Below, piece after piece: positions 1 through 10,200 of a stretch of DNA of 64,000 nt. Position 1 is the stretch's first letter. The number at the start of each line of letters is the position of its first letter. Source of the stretch: Opisthorchis felineus (Eukaryota; Platyhelminthes; Trematoda; Opisthorchiida; Opisthorchiidae); the NCBI GenBank assembly GCA_004794785.1, contig SJOL01004558.1, positions 64,750 through 128,749 on the forward strand, written 5' to 3'. Below the pieces are notes generated by a model. That model worked only from the letters and a program-made list of their open reading frames with translations, did no database searches and was not told the origin of the DNA. A program made the translations under genes and the position numbers.

Positions 1-749
1 CCAGTGTGATCCGACCTCACCGGACCGACTACCATCTGATGGTTGTGGTTTTCATCGTGTACTGACGGCTCCGTAACTCGACTGTTTGTATATATGATCC
101 AAACCCTAGCGTGGTGTGTTGGCACCCGTTTCCGCTTCTGTCTGTCAGGTCGAACGAATTCGGTGGATGCCACATGAGGTTTGCCCTGAGTCCCGTGTGC
201 ATCTAAGTGAACACCCTGAAGCTGGTGTAAACCCGATGGAATGAGACCGGAGGGGGGCAGTTCTAATATCACCATATTGCACAACTGCTGGCCCCTAGTT
301 GTCAAGTGTGATCGGTTAAGATCCACAGTACATGTGCAAGGTGGTCTGGTGGCCCGCGTCGCCCGTATGACTTACCCAAGTTACGAACATATGGCTCACC
401 ACTACTCAATTCAGTCTGTGCAATGATGGTCACAGAAAATCGCTTCTATCTCCGTTTTAGGCTTAATACATGGGAATATTCACAGTGTTAGTGCAGTTCG
501 TTTGTACACGTGAGACAAAAGTGAATACACTAAAGTAGAATGAAACGCAATGAGATAGAATACGACAAAATGCAGTAAAATAGAGTACAATATAATATGA
601 TACAATGCATACCAAGTAGAGAGCAGTGAATAGAAACGAACAAGCCCACAACGCAAACGAGAGTCACTTACTGAACAACCGCGGAAGTGATGCTCACCCG
701 GACAACAGCGAGCGCTATCTATTGCCCACAAACACGCTCGCATACATAC
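1..749. other. Intergenic, no gene seen
   Basis: No open frame here looks like a protein-coding exon. The only structure noticed is an A-rich, weakly periodic tract at about 508-612, listed separately. Confidence 0.5.
508..612. repeat. Degenerate A-rich short-period tandem repeat
   Basis: An A-rich stretch of about 100 bases repeats loosely on a period near 10 bases, with variants such as AAAATGCAGT, AAAATAGAGT and TAATATGATA. It is probably a decayed simple repeat. It has no coding potential. Confidence 0.5.
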
Positions 750-763
750 ATCGGCTTCCAGGG

Positions 764-958
764 GCGAGATGGCTCAGTGATTAGAGCGCGAATTTACTGA
801 CCGGAAGGTCCGTGGTTCAAACCCGACCTCTGCCTCTCGACTTCCCCTTTCTAGGCTTGGGCGAACTGGTAGTATCCCAGCCCTCATGCTTCCTTCTGGT
901 GGCATGACAGTTAGGTACCGAAAGGATGCTATAGCTGAACGATCATTTTTCGATGTTT
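764..958 (+). mobile_element. tRNA-derived SINE, full copy with target-site duplication
   Basis: The copy begins with a tRNA-like pol III promoter: an A-box-like TGGCTCAGTGA at 770-780 and a B box GGTTCAAACCC at 814-824. A non-tRNA body follows, also found in six other places in the window. It is flanked by a perfect 14-base direct repeat, ATCGGCTTCCAGGG, at 750-763 and 959-972. That fits LINE-assisted target-primed insertion and makes this one of the younger copies. SINEs encode no protein; mobilisation would need a LINE reverse transcriptase. Confidence 0.8.
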
Positions 959-972
959 ATCGGCTTCCAGGG

Positions 973-1552
973 TGACATAACCCGGTGTACGTTGGTCAAA
1001 ATACCACTTTCAAAGGCTCAGTTTGCCACTCACGTTTGCTCACGTTTTGCTCAGTCTTATTCAACATGTCTGAGCGTTCTATACTATGAGGTGTAAGGAT
1101 TCACCTGAACAAACTCGTAAGAAACACCTCCCTTAGTGTCCGTGTTTGATCAGCACGTGTAACTTTTTAAACTGTGTTCGCAAATACATTGAAATTGCAA
1201 GGGTCCATCGGCGTAGTTCGACCTAACAGGCCAATCCGGAAACGAGTGTCATCCAAACATAAGGTTTGCTCAATAAAAGGTCTTATCTGCTCTTGACCTT
1301 TTGTTAACGTCTCTCTGGATTGCTATCAATTCTTCCGATAAACGGATAGTGACATGAAGTGTATTAAGCGGCTCGCAGTTTAATGCGCAACTAAGGGAGA
1401 AATTGATGAGAGAGAGAGAGAGCGAAAAACATCAACTTCCGTTTGGTATTCTGCACCCGACCCTAATATGTCATCGGCAACAAACGGCAACGGAATGTTC
1501 GGTAAAAAGCCAACCTTTTGCATACACATTCACTCCAACCTGGTAACTCATT
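973..1552. other. Intergenic, no gene seen
   Basis: Non-coding sequence. A short (GA)n microsatellite lies at 1408-1422. Nothing else could be supported. Confidence 0.5.
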
Positions 1553-1600
1553 TACGTGGCCTGACGAGGCTTTTGTGTCAAAAGCGAAACGTGGCACATC
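1553..1600 (+). ncRNA. Hammerhead-like motif, family B, decayed copy
   Basis: CTGACGA at 1561-1567 is followed by a 7-bp hairpin GCTTTTG-TGT-CAAAAGC at 1569-1585 and then GAAAC at 1586. This is the order of a hammerhead core (CUGANGA, stem II, GAAA). The position that should be the cleavage-site base (1593) is G, which hammerheads do not tolerate, and stem I pairs poorly. This copy is probably inactive. It matches the better copy at 7087-7138. Confidence 0.55.
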
Positions 1601-1639
1601 TGATGCTCATTACCAACCACCGTTTGCTGTACGATTATT

Positions 1640-3880
1640 TAATCAATTACAGCGCTGCGTTCCAGGGAAAATCGCGCATCGGTCCCTAATTTATTTGCCT
1701 AATAGGAGATAATGAGTCTTCCAAGAGAAGAGAGCAGTCTGGTCGCTCAATTCGAAAACCTTTCTTCGTGTGTATGCCATCCAAAACTCAAAACGACAGT
1801 CTTGGTTGCCTAGTTACGGTGATTTAGATGCCATCAACGTCATTAGCTCTTTACGAGAGTGTACAATTTAGAATAAGACCTCCATAATTCAACTGTGATG
1901 ACAAGAAGCATTTACCCCTTGAAAATGACACTGTACGAAGTTCACAGTGCTCAAAAGTGTGATCAACGTTACTTTGTTTGATTCGAAGCGCTCCACTTTA
2001 CGTGTGTTTCATGGATGAACACCTTTTGACCCCGAGATCGGTTTGAAAAGTTTTGATTTATTTTTGCATTAGGACGCATATTAAGTACACCGCTACCGGA
2101 ATAAAATATCGGTGAGGGGCTAGTTTGTCTAATTCTTGGGTTTACAAGATTCGGATCATAGAAAAGCTTCACGAGCCGGTTGGCCTGGCAACAGGACAGG
2201 TTGCAAAGAAAGCATCGAGGTACTGGGACGTTCCGCAGGACTGGAGAGCAAGGACAGTATAACCTACCAACCGGGCCAAAATGTCGCGTTTCTCAACTAG
2301 TCTTGTTTTACGAACATTAAATGCAAGTCTCGCCAAATTCTCTCTAAAAGGGACGAACCGTTAACTGCCACTTACTCTACACAGCGATAATATCAATACT
2401 ATATACAATATAATACATATAATATATAACAATATAGTATAATAATAATATATCAAATAATATCAAGTTTCGTTTCCGGGACAATTATTTGGCGCTTGGT
2501 GTCTGCCCCAACAAAGCATGGTTTGAAAGGTAGCACTCTCAATAAGACCGTGATTTTGTCTGGTCACTCTTCGGAGAGAGTACTTTAGTTTCAGCTGGCC
2601 ACAGACTATTCTACAATTCGACTGTTCAAAATTCCGGTCCATTTTCCTGACAAACTGTGATTGAAGGCTCTTCTGAAATTCAGTTCGGCCCAAACACAGG
2701 AGTTGGATACCATCTTATTAGAGTAAGAACACGTTTGTCACTGAACACGTTCCGGGCAGCGTCAGTGTTTTGAAAAACAGCTTTCAAAACGACTGTCTGG
2801 ATCAGTGACCCCAACTTCTTGCAGACGGGTAGCTTTATGGTGAAGCAGACTATGTCCTCTTAGGATTCGATCCGCACTGTAACCGACCGCCGTACACTTT
2901 GCTGTGATGCATCGCAAGACATCATACGACCCCACCTCTTCCGTCAACGTTCTTGAACCTTCTGGCGGTTTCACATCTCCTGCGCTTCGCATTCCTCTAG
3001 ATTTACGAATCAACCTTCCAACTGTTGATCGTGCAGTCGTTGAGCGTTCACTATGCTTCTGGTGGAAACAGCACATTGGCAGTGTGCCGCCGATCCGCCC
3101 ACCGAACTTGGCAATTAGTTTGCAAAACGTTTCGTCCCCCAACAACAGTGCGTACCAATGATGACAGTCATACGTCATAAATTCGGACCATGTTCCGTTC
3201 ACCCCAAATTACTGAACCACCACTGTACGCAGATCCTGCATTATCGATCGCACTGCGAGCGAGCACCTGGTCAATATTGACATTTCGATGCATGCTGATA
3301 CAATCGTTTTCTGATTCGAGTCGCTGAGGTTGAAAACGGCTGTACACTATTCTGGTGGACCAAGGTGTAACAAGAAAACACGCAGGTGAAATACATAAGG
3401 TTTATTATTTTTTAAGGCTCTGAGCTAATAGTTTTAACTTCTGATAAAAATCCTTGTGACCGCGGTTTCATATGACTTGCTTGCAAGCCAAAAAAATATC
3501 CAGCCATTTCTATGAAGGTTGCAATGGGCTTTTGGATAAAGTACACTTCATCTTGATATAGGAAGTTGTGATACAGTTCGAGAAGAAATTGAATTAAACG
3601 TCGGACAGTATTTTCCTTTTCGGTGTTCTAACGCCCAATCTTTCTCTACCCGTCACTGCTACTCATAAGGTTGCTGAAATCGTTTCTTTGGTCTCATCAC
3701 GTGAGCCCAGCACCCGAGCTCACATCGATCATATTCCCCACTTGACACCTGGCCTTTCTTTGACGAAATCTCCGCTCCACTTTCCACCCAACCACACTGG
3801 GGCTGCGTGGCTGAAAGCGAAACGCGACATTCTCTGTCCTATTGATCCTCGATGCATGTCTAGCGCGCTAGTTGCCACCT
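1640..3880. other. Intergenic, no gene supported
   Basis: A minus-strand frame at 2762-3202 stays open for about 146 codons and overlaps an 85-codon plus-strand frame. Neither resembles a known family nor has supporting context, so neither is called. A sequence near 3650-3690 resembles the flank of the family A hammerhead repeat (GTTGCTGAAA after ACTCATAAG). An AT-rich tract at 2395-2465 is listed separately. Confidence 0.45.
2395..2465. repeat. AT-rich microsatellite-like tract
   Basis: About 70 bases are almost entirely A and T with irregular ATA/TAT repeats. It looks like low-complexity sequence. Confidence 0.7.
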
Positions 3881-3885
3881 AGCAA

Positions 3886-3941
3886 CCAATCGGCACAGCT
3901 CACGTGCCATTGATCGGCCTATTTGTTCGAACCGCTATTGG
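3886..3941 (+). promoter_or_regulatory. CCAAT boxes upstream of the lone H2A
   Basis: CCAAT at 3886-3890 and an inverted copy ATTGG at 3937-3941 lie about 100-155 bases before the H2A start at 4042. No clear TATA box is visible, unlike the replication-type histone genes in this window. Confidence 0.5.
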
Positions 3942-3963
3942 TTGTTTGGTTGCTTCACCTTGA

Positions 3964-4419
<456 letters not shown>

Positions 4420-4547
4420 GTAAATACCGTGCCGGCGTCTGTGTGCAAGACGAAGGTGTGAGTTACTCTTGGCTAAAACTTACGTGTTCGTTTCATCCAT
4501 CCATTTTTTGACTCGGTGTCCCTTATGTTTGTAAATATGCATCATTC

Positions 4548-4553
4548 AATAAA
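4548..4553 (+). promoter_or_regulatory. Poly(A) signal AATAAA of the lone H2A
   Basis: A canonical AATAAA lies 129 bases past the stop codon. No histone 3' stem-loop is present between stop and signal, so a polyadenylated mRNA is the simplest reading. Confidence 0.6.
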
Positions 4554-4559
4554 ACCTCA

Positions 4560-5840
4560 TCTCATTCTCAGCTGCTTGTGCCTATCCATCCGGTTGGTAG
4601 TCGTCCGTGAACAATACTCACTGAGTGGTAGTCCTAGGGGCGAGAGACAAATAGTCCAACAAGTGCGGTTACCGTCTGGCGGTTGTACTAGAGGAGGAGT
4701 TGTTGCACAGACTGTCAGAATCATGACCAGCTTATCAACCCCAACACAGATAAACTTACAGAGCATCTGGATGTCCATTGCGGGGCACCAGTGCTTTCAT
4801 CCTGTATCAGTCGCGAGGCGTCTCCAGGTAAATTAAGATAAGTTCGAACCAGTTTCCAACAATGAAAACTATGCCCCTGCTGCATCCGTACCGCGGACGA
4901 CACCGGCACCTCGTTCTTTAATGCTATGATTGTGCTCACCGCAATGCCGCCATGTTTAGACCGACCGGTAGTTGCCAACATCTCTCTGCGAGTTTGCCTG
5001 CCGATCCCATGCCTTCGTGTTTTCTCATCGGGTCCATATGCTCACTAGCAATAGCCTGTCTGTCTCTGCGTAAACCGTTTAAGTTAACTTAAGTACGCGC
5101 AGGTGTCTAGTGGTCCACCCACTGCCGTATCAGATGGCAGACAACCAACATATTTTTTTAAATATTCGACGACCTGCTCGTTTCACCCTGCTGTTGATGC
5201 TTTCTCGAATGCATGTCTTGGCGTAGATGAGTAAACGAAGTCTCAATATTACGCGATATACGTCTTCTATCTCCGTTCCGTGAAACTTTCACACTCAACC
5301 TTGCGCTGACCACATTCCGCAGCCTAGAGCTCCACCGCACGACAACGTTGTAGGACCACCTGTGTTTTCACCATGACGACTCTTTGAGGATGAAGTGGAA
5401 TGATTGTTGATCAGCAGGTGACAAATCCTATCGGAGGTCAATCCCAGGATTGTTTTGTTTGATTGGCTTGAAATCACCAAAAAGTGATAAACAGACGCTA
5501 GAAATTTGTGACTATCACAATGTTCCACCTCATCCAGAAGGATTTTCGTACTTAAAAGCCATTTTACCCCAAAATCCTTGTAAATCAATTCCGTAGTTTT
5601 GCTGAGGGTAATGAGAGATGATATTATGACTGACGATTCTCCATTCTCGTTCTGCAGCCGAATCAACCCAGTTCTTAGGTGAGAGACCTGTGTATCTTCG
5701 TACACGTGTTGTATCAATGTACTTTACAGAGTCCCGATCGAGGTTAGCCAAAACCCAACATAGAGTAGATCTTGATACACCAAGCACACTCATTCTGATT
5801 TTAACGGGAGACTCAAATAAATCCCAGATGAATCTCTCGT
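4560..5840. other. Intergenic, no gene supported
   Basis: Overlapping minus-strand frames at 5295-5717 and 5530-5946 (about 140 codons each) run into repeat sequence and resemble no family I know. They are most likely chance frames in decayed repeat DNA. Confidence 0.45.
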
Positions 5841-5895
5841 CTATGATATTCTTCAACTGAATGTGCTGCACAGAGGACACCCCATATTTCACTTG

Positions 5896-5924
5896 GTATC
5901 GCGATATCTGAGATATCGCGATAC
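5896..5924. repeat. 29-base near-perfect palindrome
   Basis: Two 14-base arms (GTATCGCGATATCT and its exact complement) are separated by a single G at 5910. Related but broken versions occur at 6191-6212 and 40943-40965, so the palindrome belongs to the family A repeat. Confidence 0.8.
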
Positions 5925-5974
5925 ACGTATAGACGTAATACACCACTCATAAAGTTGTTGGAAACTCTTCGACA

Positions 5975-6017
5975 GCCCACAACCGGTTTCACCCTTCTTG
6001 GGGCTCATCAGGCAGAC
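5975..6017 (-). ncRNA. Predicted hammerhead ribozyme, family A copy
   Basis: On the minus strand CTGATGA (6005-6011) is followed by a 14-base stem II (5991-6004; G-U closing pair, three C-G pairs and loop CAAGAA) and GAAA (5987-5990). Stem III would be the self-complementary ACCGGT, and U at 5981 is the cleavage-site base. Stem I (5975-5980 with 6012-6017) closes with six pairs, three of them wobbles. The core is intact but stem I is weak. Short self-complementary stem III is known from hammerheads in Penelope-like elements that act as dimers. Confidence 0.6.
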
Positions 6018-6219
6018 GCAGGCCTCCAGTTTCCCTCAACTTTAAGTTTTACTTGAACTCACCTGAAACCCAGCTGAATCTTTTATTTCTTTTGGTATTC
6101 TTCAGCTGAATATGCTGACGAAAGGCCGCCTAATTTTTTATTCAAAGAATTTCATCAACCTTAAGAGTAGTTTCCTTCGACAAAATCTACTGCGATACCT
6201 TGAATATCGCACCAACTGA

Positions 6220-6690
6220 TCGATAAATCACAACTCAAGGCGACAACGGGCATTCACGTGTCCGTATATGCGTGTCAGTCTAAGTAGCCGTTCAATCTTG
6301 TCAAGTTTTTTCATTTCACAATCTGAAAGGGATTCTGATTCCAGTATGAGTATACAAGAAAGGTAGTACCAAATGTCAGCTTGGACGAGGGCTGCGTTAG
6401 AAAAACTCACAAAGCGATAAGAGCTTTTAAACTGCGAGAAATTGAACCAGCCTTAAATGGCCTCTTATCTTGCAATGAATCTCCAGTCAACTGAAGTCAT
6501 TTATCATCATCTATTGCGGCCAAGGTTAAACAGAACTTCCATATCGATCAGTCAGACAGAGAAAGCATTGTACAAATAACAGCTGTAAGTTATAAGAAAT
6601 AAGTGACAGTCTCGACCGGACAGCACCACGAGATGGTCCTGTACGTTTCTGTCGCGCCATTGTGCACTTTTTGGTATTTTTTTTTGACCA
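6220..6690. other. Intergenic, nothing recognised
   Basis: No plausible exon, RNA gene or repeat was recognised in this stretch. Confidence 0.45.
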
Positions 6691-6802
6691 AAAGCCATTC
6701 AGTTGGGAAAAGTTTGGAAGCGATTGAGTTGTTTCTGAAGGGCTTGGTAAACAGTCGGGTAACGTTTCACTTTTGACACAAAAGTTCACGTCACCCACCA
6801 CT
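6691..6802 (-). ncRNA. Hammerhead-like motif, family B, inverted decayed copy
   Basis: On the minus strand a hairpin ACTTTTG-TGT-CAAAAGT is followed by GAAACGTT and ACCC, which pairs with GGGT upstream. The CTGANGA part has mutated to GTGACGTGA, so the core is broken. The flank after the motif (CGACTGTTTACCAAG) matches the flank of the plus-strand copy at 7087-7138, so the two are members of one repeat lying head to head. Confidence 0.55.
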
Positions 6803-7086
6803 CCACCCAACTAAGTTGTCGCAGTACTTACAAGATTACACAGACAAAATGTACCAGTGGCACCAAAGGCTAATCATCAATCGAACTGAAAGATCAAAAA
6901 ACCAAATCCGATCAAAAAAAAATTCGAAAAATTCCCCCAACCCATCAACCGTAAGATTTAGGCAACCACACTAACCGACAAGGCCTTTTTATTTGGCATT
7001 CAACACTGATCTAGTGTGCTAATCTGAACAGGTTTCACTGATTGGTTCTCCGTCTGCCTTAAAACCTGGCCAACTTGATGACCTGC

Positions 7087-7138
7087 TCACCTGGCCTGAT
7101 GAAATTTTTGTGTCAAAAGCGAAACGTTGCCCAGGTGA
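7087..7138 (+). ncRNA. Predicted hammerhead ribozyme, family B, best copy
   Basis: CTGATGA (7096-7102), stem II (7103-7120, core TTTTG-TGT-CAAAA) and GAAA (7121-7124) are followed by CGT and U at 7128 as cleavage-site base. Stem I pairs 7087-7095 (TCACCTGGC) with 7129-7138 (GCCCAGGTGA): nine pairs with one bulged C. Stem II carries an extra base next to the core and an imperfect base, which could lower activity. All invariant core bases are present. Confidence 0.6.
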
Positions 7139-7204
7139 AAGCTACCGACTGTTTGCCAAGTCCTTCTGAAACAAAAACCAATCAATCCTACTGGGTTCGA
7201 GTGA

Positions 7205-10200
7205 GTGATTCGGTAATTTTCTCGTGGGGTATATTTGCCAGCTGGCTCCTAAAACAGTATCTTTGTCATAAGAACACCGAATTAAGTCCCGCCTCTTAGC
7301 CGTCCGGGTTACTACGCCAAATCGTTACAATACGTGTCAATCTGACGTCATCATCGCTTATATCCATTTAGTGCCCGTGGAGCAATGTTGAAACCACTGA
7401 TCTCTCGTTAGAGAGAATTCCTCGCACAAGAGAACAACTTCCTTCGGTCCCAACGTTTTTCCACTTTTGAGTCTCCCTTGCAGAGGACATTCTGCACAGA
7501 AGAACCTCTGACAAAAAAACAGACTGTTTCCTCTGGCGTGTTTTGTCATCTTATTGGTCCAAACATGACCAGCGTCAGCTACACAACTATAATGACCTTG
7601 GTGTTCGACCAATCGGATCTCGCCATTAATTTGGCACACTAACGAACACTGCCTGAAGAGGGCATCCATACTTGATCGGGTTTTACCAACTAGCGATGAT
7701 CCAATAGTAGTCATTGGTGAGTTTATTCAGAGATTGAGCGGCATCCAAATAGCTCCGTGGACGGATGGCACTAAAATCAACCAGGTACTTCGATGCATGA
7801 GGCTCACCGTGACTGGAAGCCTGCACCGTTTTGCATCACCAGCATCAATAACAGCATTAATAACAAAAATTTGGGAACACATCCATTTCCCAGCAGACGT
7901 CCGAATAAGGGACTACTGTACACTGAGCATTCGACGAACAGGTCCAGAGGCGCGGAGTGACAGATGTTCGCAGGTCAACAGCACCTGTAAGAGTGTGTGA
8001 TTCTGGGCGAAGCAAATGCTACTTCAGCGTATTTGTACGATAGACTGACTTGTCACACACCGCTGGAGAAATGAGAAACCCCCATATGAACCAGCATCAC
8101 CACCGAAGAAGAGGAAATTCAGTTTGTTCACTTAGCTACTTGAACATCGTAAGTAGTGCATCATCAAATCATGAGTCGGCACGGGGTTCGAAACTGCGCG
8201 GAGAAACACGATGAATTCTCGGTTCGGCGAACGCCCACAACCGGAAAAGTCATCAGTCCCACTAGAAACGTACGCACTGCAGACATTAATACGAAAAATA
8301 CATTGGCTCAGATTTCTTAAGTCAATGCAGAAATATTGCGAAAGCAACAGAGTAGCTTCTGGACTAAGTTGGGTAGATTCCTACTCTCGATTCAACGGAA
8401 TATTGCTACCGGAGCACGCCGTAGAATTAGGGTCATACTGGAGCATCAGAGTAAACAGCATATGACTTTTTGCACGATCTACTCACATATGCCAGTGGAA
8501 GTGCCCCGGCCTTGCCAACATGAAATTTCTGTCCCACGAAATCAATCATTGGTGCACTGTTTGGATTTTGGGGCCACAGATGGCAAATTTTTATCTGTAG
8601 TTCAGGGCCGACAAGGCTTGGGAAGAAGGATATGTTGACTACTAGAAACAGTTCCGTTGATAAACATGCAATGACAGCTGTATTTCCGGGCATATTTTTA
8701 ATCCTGTGGACCTGGAATTTTGTAACGATGTAGAACACCGTTTTCGGTGTTTTTTTCTGTTTCAAAAACAGTGAGTGTTTGGGGTTCTGTAGCGTTGATA
8801 TCGACAAATGAATTATTCCCGTCCAGTTATTGCGATCGAGTGAAGAGGTTATCGCGTCGGCTTCCTTGCCACAATGCTGTGCTCCACCGCATCCGCTCGA
8901 TCAGAGTGGGAGATTATGGTTCGTTAGTTGCGCTTTCCAACTGGGTCTGATAGGGCACCCCCCCCCCCATAGGACGTAACACGGAGAGCACAGAGCGTCC
9001 ATTAACGGGTCAGAGTAGAAAACTGAAAACACGAGCATGATACGTCGGTGTCCGGTCGGAGACTGGGTCTTGAGTGGAGCCAATCAGCGCGCTGGGTGAC
9101 CACAGGCGCCTACGCACATCACGTGGGTGACAGCGACGCGTGTGAAACGGGTGTGAACAGGACAAACCATTAATTAGTCAGTGTGAGGACACAACAGCTA
9201 TCGCGTGCACGATCGATTACAGTTCACACGCTATTGCTTTGAATATCACTTAGTTTAGTCCATAACTACGGGGAAACCCAGGCTGATATGCTGAATTCGC
9301 AGGTTTAAGACCTAGAAAAGTCAAACTCAAACCGTGTCTCTGTGGGCTTAGCGGGAATGGACAGCGCTGCAACGTGTGGGACAGCAAAGATTGCGCAGCA
9401 TGGACGAAGATGACGTGTGTTTTGGGGCCTGGACAGTAGTAGCAAGCAGTTAGTTCAGTACCGGTCAAAAGGAAGCAGGTTGGTCCGATTTCGACTACCT
9501 TCCTACAGTTTACGTGTATCTTGATCAATTGACAACAAGACAAAAGTTCCCAACGGAGCTGGTTTGCGAAGTCCACAAAATCCAATTGTTTCTCAAAACT
9601 CCTTGATAACGGTGCTGTCATGTGCAAGTAACCCGCGGTTTCTAATGAAATTCGAAATGTATACAGAGGTATTCTTTTCAGGGAAATTTTACTGGTTCTA
9701 GACGGTTAACACATGAAACCGAAAAGTTACAGATATTTGAAGTAAAAGATGATTGGCATCCTAGTTTTCATAAACACACGAAAATTATGGAACATCAAAC
9801 AGCGGTATGCTATGTGAGACATGTGACGAGAACTGTAGCGCAGAAATCTCTGAAGTATCTGACTTAATTTGTACGTCTGTATAACTCCACCAGAAATACA
9901 TCATGGTAGAGACAAAGTGGACAGAAGTCACCTGAACTTTCCTTGCAGTGAAAAGCAACTTACTTAAAGACATGCAACCCATCTCACGTAGTTCATTTGG
10001 GCAGATCACGTCCGTAGGAAAAGGTGAAAACCAGATCAATAAAAGGTGGAAATGATCGAACAACGGAGTAAACGCATTTCGATACTTTAATGAGTATTTC
10101 ACACTTATTCATTGCAGTTCATAAGTAACTCAGAGGAGGAAAAACTCACACGAACAGCGAAACTTCCATGTGAGTAGTCGTCACTCAAGGAGCCAGTCAG

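Larger units (their letters stand above)
5841..6215 (-). repeat. Family A hammerhead-bearing repeat cluster
   Basis: Two partial units of one repeat lie here. Both carry a GTGCAGCACATTCAGTTGAAGA-like block (minus strand, near 5845-5875 and 6095-6115), one on each side of a hammerhead core at 5975-6017. This suggests a tandem or dimeric arrangement with a spacing of about 240 bases. A reverse-oriented piece (GCGATA...TATCGCACCAACTGA, 6191-6217) lies at the end. Related copies occur at 13480-13780 and 40790-41035. Confidence 0.55.

Noticed and set aside
2762..3202. 146-codon minus-strand frame with an overlapping plus-strand frame
   Set aside because: No recognised domain, no repeats of it, and no promoter or splice context; chance length is plausible in 64 kb.
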